Shown here piece by piece: positions 7,903 to 12,353 of a DNA stretch of 12,353 nt (position 1 is the first letter of the stretch; the number at the start of each line of letters is the position of its first letter). Both the position numbers and the translations under genes were made by a program. The notes under the pieces are model-generated. The model did no database searches, was not told the origin of the DNA, and saw only the letters and a list, made by a program, of their open reading frames with translations. Source of the stretch: an uncultured Collinsella sp. (GTDB taxonomy: Bacteria; Actinomycetota; Coriobacteriia; Coriobacteriales; Coriobacteriaceae); NCBI GenBank assembly GCA_902492545.1, contig CABULX010000067.1, positions 1 through 12,353 on the forward strand, written 5' to 3'.

Positions 7903-8631
7903 CTAGAACCTACCCGGGTGCTCGGCGCACAGGTCATCGCGCATGGCGTAGACGCGGCTCATGGCTTCGGACTCAAACCAAGCCAGGCGCTCCTTGCGCT
8001 TGAGCTCGGCCGGCGCATCGGATAGCGAAATGGCCTTGCCGGCACGGATCCAGCACTTTTTGGGGCGCATGAGCTTTTTGCCCGCAGGCGTGATATCGGA
8101 CCAGCCGCAGATGGCGAGCGGGTTGACGGGTGCCTTACCCATCTGGGCGATGAGCGCAAATCCGCCGTGGACCTCGGGCTTGATCTCGCGCGAGCGGATG
8201 CGCGTGCCCTCGGGGAAAATCAGGACGTCCTCGCCGCGTTGCAGCGCATGCTGGGCGGCGCGCAGGCACTTCATGTCGGCGGTGCCGCGCTCGACGGGAA
8301 TACCGCCCACGCGGCTAAAGGCCCAGCGCACGATCTTGGTCTTGGCGAACTCGGATTTAAAGATGGGGCGGATGCGGCGGCCGCCAAAGAACAGTGCCGT
8401 CTCAACGGCCAGCAACTCGGCCATCGAGGTGTGGTTGCAGATGACCACGCTGCCGCGGCCTTCCTGGCGCTCAAACAGCAGGTCGGCGCCCTCGACCTTC
8501 CAGCGCCACATGAGCTTGGAGAAGACCAACAGGATGCCCATGACCACGACGACGGTGCCGCGGATGAGCGCCGGGAACTCGGCGTAGGGGGCGTTGTAGT
8601 AATCCTCGGGCGTCTGCTTAAACAGGCGCAT
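7903..8631 (-). CDS. plsC: 1-acyl-sn-glycerol-3-phosphate acyltransferase family protein (HX4E variant)
   Basis: PlsC-family enzymes acylate lysophosphatidic acid to phosphatidic acid at the membrane. The 242-residue protein has one hydrophobic stretch near the N-terminus (about 23-41), then the acyltransferase blocks: NHTSMAE (66-72), GGIPVERG (109-116) and the substrate-phosphate motif FPEGTR (139-144). The basic C-terminal part is less conserved. The catalytic block is unusual: the family norm is HX4D, but here the residue five positions after H67 is glutamate (E72, codon GAG at 8416-8418). Motifs II and III are intact, so the gene does not look decayed. The start has a perfect AAAGGAGG 6 nt upstream, formed by the last codons of cmk. 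The stop lies 2 nt before the ispH start. In context it would follow GpsA and PlsY in phosphatidate synthesis; another acyl acceptor remains possible. Confidence 0.92.
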   Translation of the reverse strand: MRLFKQTPEDYYNAPYAEFPALIRGTVVVVMGILLVFSKLMWRWKVEGADLLFERQEGRGSVVICNHTSMAELLAVETALFFGGRRIRPIFKSEFAKTKIVRWAFSRVGGIPVERGTADMKCLRAAQHALQRGEDVLIFPEGTRIRSREIKPEVHGGFALIAQMGKAPVNPLAICGWSDITPAGKKLMRPKKCWIRAGKAISLSDAPAELKRKERLAWFESEAMSRVYAMRDDLCAEHPGRF

Positions 8632-8634
8632 GTG

Positions 8635-9321
8635 CTACCTCCTTTGGTTGATGAGGTCCTCGATGATCGAGACGACCTCATCGATGGTGTGAGCGGTGGA
8701 GTCGACGTGCACGGCGTCCTCGGCGGGAACGAGCGGCGCGACCTCGCGGCTGCTGTCGAGCTTATCGCGCTGCTTGAGGGCGTCGAGGGTCTTGTCGACC
8801 TCTGCCTCGAGCCGCTCTTCGGTGAGCGGCTGGGCGTCGTTTTGGTGGCGCTGCAGCACGCGGCGACGGGCGCGCTCGCGCGGGTCGGCGGTCAGGAACA
8901 CCTTGACCTGCGCGTTGGGAAACACGACGGTGCCGATGTCGCGACCCTCGGCGACGATATCGCGGTCCTCGGCGGCGCGGCGCTGGTGGATGAGCATGGC
9001 GGCACGCACGCCCGGGTAGGCCGAGACCTTGGATACGTTGGCGTCGACCTGCGGGGTGCGGATGGCGGCTGAGGCGTCCTTACCGTCGATGGTCAGGCGC
9101 GTGTCCTCGCCGGTGCCGTTGGTAAAACGAATCTCGATCTGCTTGGCGAGGGCGTCGATGGCCGCCTCGTCGTCCAGGTCGATGCCGTGGTCGACAGCGG
9201 CGAAAGTGACGGCGCGATACATGGCGCCCGTGTCGAGCTTGTTAAAGCCCAGCTGGCGGGCGATCTCCTTGGCGATAGTGGACTTGCCGGAACCGGCGGG
9301 GCCGTCGATGGCGACGATCAT
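8635..9321 (-). CDS. cmk: (d)CMP kinase
   Basis: Cytidylate kinase phosphorylates CMP and dCMP to the diphosphates, recycling nucleotides from RNA turnover and from CDP-linked lipid synthesis. The 228-residue protein shows the P-loop GPAGSGKST (7-15), LDTGAMYR (29-36), the nucleotide-binding AEGRDIGTVVFP (124-135), and the C-terminal RDKLDSSREVAPL (185-197), which matches the family's RDxxDSxR signature with catalytic arginines. The CMP-binding insertion (about 62-105) is present. The start has AAAGGA about 9 nt upstream. It follows the pseudouridine synthase gene after a 66-nt gap that contains half of an inverted repeat, and precedes plsC by 3 nt. The cmk-plsC-ispH order is a recurrent arrangement in Gram-positive bacteria. 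Confidence 0.98.
   Translation of the reverse strand: MIVAIDGPAGSGKSTIAKEIARQLGFNKLDTGAMYRAVTFAAVDHGIDLDDEAAIDALAKQIEIRFTNGTGEDTRLTIDGKDASAAIRTPQVDANVSKVSAYPGVRAAMLIHQRRAAEDRDIVAEGRDIGTVVFPNAQVKVFLTADPRERARRRVLQRHQNDAQPLTEERLEAEVDKTLDALKQRDKLDSSREVAPLVPAEDAVHVDSTAHTIDEVVSIIEDLINQRR
8638..8645 (-). promoter_or_regulatory. Perfect Shine-Dalgarno for plsC inside the cmk 3' end
   Basis: The minus strand reads AAAGGAGG with a 6-nt spacer to the plsC ATG. These bases are also the last sense codons of cmk (Gln-Arg-Arg), followed at once by the TAG stop. A ribosome finishing cmk would therefore uncover or occupy the plsC start, which suggests coupled translation. Confidence 0.85.
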
Positions 9322-9387
9322 GCAATGCTTCCTTTCGGTGGTTGACGTGCTGGTATGGGACGCGAGCGCTGTTGCTTGGTGTACTGG
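9322..9387 (-). other. 66-nt gap between rluB and cmk
   Basis: This is one of the two sizeable intergenic gaps. It contains one arm of the inverted repeat and the cmk Shine-Dalgarno (AAAGGA). I see no convincing -35/-10 promoter and no terminator U-run, so read-through from rluB into cmk is the simplest reading. Confidence 0.6.
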
Positions 9388-9408
9388 CTAACCCGTGTAG
9401 CGCTCGCG
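9361..9408. repeat. 10-bp perfect inverted repeat across the rluB stop codon
   Basis: The arms CGCGAGCGCT (9361-9370) and AGCGCTCGCG (9399-9408) are exact reverse complements, separated by 28 bases. In the transcript the first arm encodes part of the pseudouridine synthase C-terminus (Arg-Glu-Arg-Tyr) and the second falls in the gap before cmk, so the stop codon lies in the loop. There is no U-run after the second arm, so it is not an intrinsic terminator. It could be a transcript-stabilising or processing hairpin. Chance is possible at this GC content. Confidence 0.5.
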
Positions 9409-10359
9409 GTAGGTGTTGCGCTTGGGCGCGGAACCGTGGCTGCCGTGGTGACGCGTGCGGCTCGCGGTGTTGGTCGCCAGCGCGCCGCCGCGCTTGGAGC
9501 TGGCCTGCTTGGGCGGGATACCGCCGTCTTTGAGAATCTGCACCTCGCGGTCGGTGAGCTCGCGCCACGAGCCCTTGGCCACGTCCTTGAGCTCCAGGCC
9601 GGCAAAGTTACAGCGGTGCAGACGGATCACCGGATGGTGGATCTTGCTCAGCATGCGCTTGACCTGGTTCTTACGGCCCTCGCGGATGATGACCTCCACG
9701 GCGGTGGTGCCGGGCTTGACGCCCTGCGGCGCCACGGCCTCGGCCTCGCGCGCGTTAATGACGCGGCAGATCGCCGGCTGGCACAGGCCGTCGTCGAGCT
9801 CGATGCCGCGGCGGAGTGGCGTGAGGTCGCGGTCGGACAGCGTCCCGTCCACGAGCGCCTGGTAGGTCTTGTAGACGTGCTTGCTGGGGTGCAGCAGGTC
9901 CTGCGACAGGTCGCCGTCGGTGGTAAAGAGCAAAAGGCCCGTGGTGTCGCGGTCCAGACGGCCCACCGGGAAGAGCCCCGGAAAACGGTCGCGCGGGACC
10001 AGGTCGGCCACGCAAGGGCGCTCCTGCGGATCGCTCATGGTGGTGAGGTAGCCTGTCGGCTTGTAGAGCATCAGGTATACGGCGCCCTGGTTGAGCTTGA
10101 CGGGCATGCCGTCGACCTCGATATGGTCGCGATCGACATCGACCTTGGTGCCCAGTTCGGTCGCGACCTGCCCGTTGACGGTCACGCGGCCGGCGGTCAT
10201 CAGGTCCTCCGAGCCGCGGCGACTCGCCACGCCCGCGCGCGCCAAAAAGCGCTGCAGGCGCATCGTGTGCGGGTAAACGGGCTGGGCGCCGCCTGCGGGC
10301 GTGGTGGTGTCCGTGGCGCCCGCGATGCGCGTCTCCCCTGCTTCGTTAGTCCTCGTCAT
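9388..10359 (-). CDS. rluB: rRNA pseudouridine synthase, RsuA/RluB family
   Basis: This enzyme isomerises a specific uridine of ribosomal RNA to pseudouridine; the RluB-type target is a site in 23S rRNA, but RsuA and RluB cannot be separated with certainty from motifs alone. An S4 RNA-binding domain (about 34-85; MRLQRFLARAGVASRR at 33-48) precedes the catalytic domain, which holds YKPTGYL (99-105), the catalytic GRLDRDTTG with D136 (133-141) and the EGRKNQVKRM block (227-236). The 323-residue form starts at the ATG at 10359, which has GGAGG 6 nt upstream; the frame extends 23 codons further, but without an SD. This leaves a Thr/Ala-rich leader of about 32 residues before the S4 domain and a basic, His/Arg/Ser-rich tail after about 283, both probably disordered. 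The gene overlaps the end of scpB by 14 nt. An rRNA-modifying enzyme next to scpAB is a common arrangement. Confidence 0.93.
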   Translation of the reverse strand: MTRTNEAGETRIAGATDTTTPAGGAQPVYPHTMRLQRFLARAGVASRRGSEDLMTAGRVTVNGQVATELGTKVDVDRDHIEVDGMPVKLNQGAVYLMLYKPTGYLTTMSDPQERPCVADLVPRDRFPGLFPVGRLDRDTTGLLLFTTDGDLSQDLLHPSKHVYKTYQALVDGTLSDRDLTPLRRGIELDDGLCQPAICRVINAREAEAVAPQGVKPGTTAVEVIIREGRKNQVKRMLSKIHHPVIRLHRCNFAGLELKDVAKGSWRELTDREVQILKDGGIPPKQASSKRGGALATNTASRTRHHGSHGSAPKRNTYRERYTG

Positions 10360-11074
10360 GTATATCCTCCGAGGTCTCGTCGACGACCAGGGTCTCCAAG
10401 TCCTCGACTGCCTCAACATCTTCAACATCGGTATCGATCAGTTCGCGCTCTTCGTCCAGGTCCTCAGCCTGCTCCTCGAGCGTAGACTGAATGCTGCGGC
10501 CGCTCAGGCGCTCGCGGATAAACTGGCGCGACTGCTCATCGGGGGCAAACTGCTCCAGATCGGGCAGATCGCGGGTAGAACGCAGGCCGAACTTTTCCAA
10601 GAAGGCGTTGGTCGTGCCGTAGATGATGGCCTGACCGCGCTCGGGGTCGCGACCGAGCTCGCGCACCAGGCCCTTGTCCACGAGCGACGCGATAACGCCG
10701 TCGGAGTTGACGCCGCGGATGCCCTTGACCACCTCACGCGTGACGGGCTGGTGATAGGCGATCACGGCCAGGGTCTCGAGCGCCGCCTGCGACAGCTTTT
10801 GCGTGTCCCAGCTCAGCACATAGGCCTCGACCACATCGTGGTAGGCGGGGTGTGTAAACAGGCGCCAGCCACCGGCGACCTCGCGCAGCTGAAAACCGCG
10901 GTTGGCCTCCTCGTACTCAACCTTGAGCTCGGCCAAAAGCGACGCGCACTCGCCCGGGGCGATATCCAGCGCACCTGCCAGCGCGGGTGCGCTCACGGGG
11001 TCGCTCGACACCAGCAGCAGCGCCTCGAGGGCGCCTTTAAGGCTGTTTGCCTCCAGCGTGGAAAGGGTTGACAT
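10346..11074 (-). CDS. scpB: Segregation and condensation protein B
   Basis: ScpB dimerises and binds the kleisin ScpA in the SMC-ScpAB complex that organises and segregates the chromosome. The 242-residue protein has the tandem winged-helix core: GALEALLLVSSDPVS (14-28), GGWRLFTHP (68-76), the family signature SQAALETLAVIAYHQPVTR (95-113), IRGVNSD (119-125), and YGTTNAFLEKFGL (152-164). After about residue 199 comes an acidic tail rich in Glu and Asp, to the end at 242, longer than in compact ScpB proteins and probably disordered. The gene starts 11 nt after scpA, with AGGAG 8 nt before the ATG and overlapping the region of the scpA stop, so the partners are likely made together. Its last 14 nt overlap rluB. 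Confidence 0.97.
   Translation of the reverse strand: MSTLSTLEANSLKGALEALLLVSSDPVSAPALAGALDIAPGECASLLAELKVEYEEANRGFQLREVAGGWRLFTHPAYHDVVEAYVLSWDTQKLSQAALETLAVIAYHQPVTREVVKGIRGVNSDGVIASLVDKGLVRELGRDPERGQAIIYGTTNAFLEKFGLRSTRDLPDLEQFAPDEQSRQFIRERLSGRSIQSTLEEQAEDLDEERELIDTDVEDVEAVEDLETLVVDETSEDIHDED
10366..10370 (-). promoter_or_regulatory. Ribosome binding site fixing the rluB start
   Basis: The minus strand reads GGAGG, a 6-nt spacer (ATATAC) and the ATG at 10359. It lies within the acidic C-terminal codons of scpB and supports this start over the ATG at 10428 and the later one at 10263. Confidence 0.8.
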
Positions 11075-11085
11075 GGTTGGCGCTC

Positions 11086-11913
11086 CTATTCGGTGAGCTC
11101 GGGGCCCTCGCCGGGCACGTATGCCTCGGCGCCCTCGACGCGGTTGATATGAATGGTTCCAAAGATCTCGTCCTGGCTCAGTGTGAGCGAGCCGCGCTTG
11201 GCGAGCTCCAGCATGGCCAGGAAGGTGACGACGAGCTGCTCGGTGGTGGCGTCGCCGTCCAGCAGCTCGCGGAAGGTGCAGGCTTGGTGTGCCATGGTAA
11301 AGCGGTCGACCGAGGCCACCGTCAGGTCGAGCGGCACGCGATGCGGTGCCACGTGCTCGGCCTCCAGCAGGAAGGTCTGGCGTTTGCCGTCCAGGTCGGC
11401 GCAGATGACGGCGAGGCCGCGCAGGGTAATGCCGGCCAGATAGTCGGGCATAAGGCCTAGGAACTCGGGGTCGGGGCCGGCCACGCGCGGATGCATGCGG
11501 CTCTCGGCCTGCATACGCGCGCCAAGGGCTGCCGCCGCGCCCTTAAACTGCTTGTAGGCGATCAGACGCTGGATCAGGACCTCGCGCAGGGCGTCGCCGT
11601 CGAGCGCACTGAGTTCCTCGAGGTCTTCGTCGTCCTCGTCATCGTCGTCATCGTCATCGTCGTCATCGACTTTGCGCGGGGCCTCCTGCGGCACCAGAGA
11701 AGCGGCCTTGATGTCCAAAAGGGTTGCCGCGACCAGCAAAAAGTCGCTCGCCACGTCCAGGTCCAGCGCCTCGATGCGCTCGGCCTCGGCAAGGTACTGC
11801 TCGGCCACCTCGCTGATGGAGATGGCGCCGATATCAACTTTTTGGCGGGTTACCAGCTGCAGCAGCAGGTCGAACGGTCCGCTGTAGACCTGCGTCGACA
11901 CGCGATACGACAT
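11086..11913 (-). CDS. scpA: Segregation and condensation protein A (kleisin) with poly-Asp linker
   Basis: ScpA is the kleisin that bridges the SMC heads and binds ScpB. The 275-residue protein begins with the typical YSGPFDLLLQLVTRQKVDI (10-28) and the helical ISEVAEQYL region; DFLLVAATLLDIKAASLVP (57-75) completes the N-terminal SMC-binding domain. A C-terminal winged-helix region, about 205-275, includes VVTFLAMLELAKRGSL. Between the N-terminal domain and the ScpB-binding middle lies a run of ten aspartates (83-92) followed by more Asp and Glu to residue 100. The start has a perfect AAAGGAGG 6 nt upstream. It is preceded by an 84-nt gap after the M50 gene, so it may be the first gene of the scpAB operon or joined to the protease transcript by read-through. 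Confidence 0.96.
   Translation of the reverse strand: MSYRVSTQVYSGPFDLLLQLVTRQKVDIGAISISEVAEQYLAEAERIEALDLDVASDFLLVAATLLDIKAASLVPQEAPRKVDDDDDDDDDDEDDEDLEELSALDGDALREVLIQRLIAYKQFKGAAAALGARMQAESRMHPRVAGPDPEFLGLMPDYLAGITLRGLAVICADLDGKRQTFLLEAEHVAPHRVPLDLTVASVDRFTMAHQACTFRELLDGDATTEQLVVTFLAMLELAKRGSLTLSQDEIFGTIHINRVEGAEAYVPGEGPELTE
11623..11667. repeat. GAY-codon low-complexity tract encoding poly-Asp in scpA
   Basis: Fifteen consecutive codons, mostly GAT and GAC with two Glu codons, encode D83-D97 of ScpA. On the plus strand this appears as a run of gtc/atc triplets. The GAT/GAC order is mixed rather than a pure repeat, so slippage is possible but partly limited. Confidence 0.9.
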
Positions 11914-11997
11914 ATTCGACCTCCTTTGACGGCGCCTTCGCGGCGCGGTTTGGGTGCATGTTACGACCGCTTTGCACGGTCGACCTGTAAGTTTACC
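11914..11997 (-). other. 84-nt gap upstream of scpA with two short inverted repeats
   Basis: The gap holds the scpA Shine-Dalgarno at 11920-11927. A small GC hairpin occupies 11932-11946 (arms GCGCC and GGCGC around TTCGC). A second hairpin occupies 11964-11982 (arms CGACCG and CGGTCG around a 7-nt loop). Neither is followed by a U-run on the minus strand, so neither is called a terminator. I see no promoter that fits consensus with proper spacing. Confidence 0.55.
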
Positions 11998-12353
11998 TTA
12001 GATGCCGGCGATTGCGAAGTTAAGCAGCTGCTCAGCGAACGGATACACGGTAACGTCGAAATAGCGACCGATCACGTCGATGCCGGTCCACATGGGCAGC
12101 AGGTACAGCACCAGGATGAGGATGGGCATGGCGTATTGCTGCAGGCGGTAGTAGTTGGCGAGCGCCTTGTCCTTGAGGAAGGGCACGATGATCGACGAGC
12201 CATCGAGCGGCGGAATCGGGATGAGGTTAAAGAACGCGAGCGACAGGTTGACCACGATAAACGTGGCGCCGAAGTTCATGATCTGTGACGCTACGGCAAA
12301 GGACATGCTGGTATAGAGGCTGCCATATGCCGCGTGCATGAGGGCGGCCGCGA
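11998..12353 (-). CDS. M50 family site-2-protease-type membrane metalloprotease, 5' part beyond the window
   Basis: Only the C-terminal 117 residues are in the window; the frame remains open to the right edge, and the ATG at 12339 is internal. The segment FFNLIPIPPLDG is the hallmark of M50/site-2 proteases: the Asp of the N-x-x-P...DG motif is the third zinc ligand. It is flanked by a hydrophobic helix before it (FIVVNLSLAFF) and another after it (AMPILILVLYLLPMW). The HExxH motif must lie upstream, outside the window. The short tail with no PDZ domain suggests the compact rhomboid-sized S2P subgroup (YwhC/sll0862 type) rather than RseP. These proteins cleave transmembrane segments; the substrate here is unknown. 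It ends 84 nt before scpA, a neighbour pairing often seen in Gram-positive genomes. Confidence 0.9.
   Translation of the reverse strand, partial: AAALMHAAYGSLYTSMSFAVASQIMNFGATFIVVNLSLAFFNLIPIPPLDGSSIIVPFLKDKALANYYRLQQYAMPILILVLYLLPMWTGIDVIGRYFDVTVYPFAEQLLNFAIAGI

Noticed and set aside
8167..9072. Plus-strand open frame of 301 codons opposite plsC and cmk
   Set aside because: It crosses two well-supported minus-strand genes and reads as repetitive Ala/Gly/Leu/Val/Asp sequence with no family motif.
9355..10485. Plus-strand open frame of 376 codons opposite the pseudouridine synthase
   Set aside because: It is antisense to a gene with intact S4 and catalytic motifs, has no domain signature and ends in arginine/proline-rich low-complexity sequence; an artefact of high GC.
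11955..11990. Possible intrinsic terminator or promoter before scpA
   Set aside because: The hairpin arms are followed by CGTAACATGC on the minus strand rather than a U-run, and the TAACAT -10-like hexamer has no -35 at proper spacing.
1..12353. Mobile element, CRISPR array, defence island, RNA gene or secondary-metabolite cluster
   Set aside because: No transposase, integrase, regular direct repeats, tRNA-like folds or biosynthetic modules were seen; every stretch is explained by conserved minus-strand housekeeping genes, so I do not claim a new system here.

Overview
The window is a single-strand block of conserved housekeeping genes: every gene I can support lies on the minus strand, so transcription runs from right to left. 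The high G+C content, dense packing, strong Shine-Dalgarno (SD) sequences and gene order suggest an anaerobic actinobacterium of the Coriobacteriia, perhaps close to Collinsella. That placement is my inference from protein style and synteny, without a database search.

In transcription order (right to left) the genes are: the 3' part of an M50 site-2-protease-type membrane metalloprotease; scpA and scpB, the partners of the SMC chromosome-condensation complex; an RsuA/RluB-type rRNA pseudouridine synthase; cmk (CMP kinase); plsC (lysophosphatidate acyltransferase family); ispH (last step of the MEP isoprenoid pathway); a PDZ/radical-SAM/DUF512 protein of unknown function; der (ribosome-assembly GTPase); plsY and gpsA (start of phospholipid synthesis); rpe (pentose phosphate epimerase); an IscS/NifS-type cysteine desulfurase; and the first 215 codons of a NIF3/DUF34-family metal protein that runs off the left edge.

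The layout looks like one or a few long operons. Gaps are 2 to 18 nt across most of the chain. There are overlaps at scpB/rluB (14 nt), der/plsY (8 nt) and cysteine desulfurase/NIF3 (ATGA, 4 nt). In several cases the SD of the next gene is built into the last codons or stop codon of the gene before it, which points to translational coupling. The only larger gaps are 84 nt before scpA and 66 nt between rluB and cmk. Each has a GC-rich inverted repeat, but neither repeat has a U-run, so I call no intrinsic terminator. No stretch above 300 bases lacks a gene.

Functionally the block mixes chromosome segregation (ScpAB), ribosome maturation (pseudouridine synthase, Der), membrane lipid synthesis (GpsA, PlsY, PlsC), isoprenoid synthesis (IspH) and Fe-S or metal biology (cysteine desulfurase, IspH, radical SAM protein, NIF3). 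The order scpA-scpB-rluB-cmk-plsC-ispH followed by DUF512-der-plsY-gpsA resembles gene neighbourhoods known in Firmicutes. I found no mobile element, CRISPR array, tRNA or rRNA, defence system or biosynthetic island. The points worth a second look are modest: an HX4E in place of HX4D in PlsC, a ten-residue aspartate tract in ScpA, the uncharacterised DUF512 protein and the inverted repeat across the rluB stop codon.
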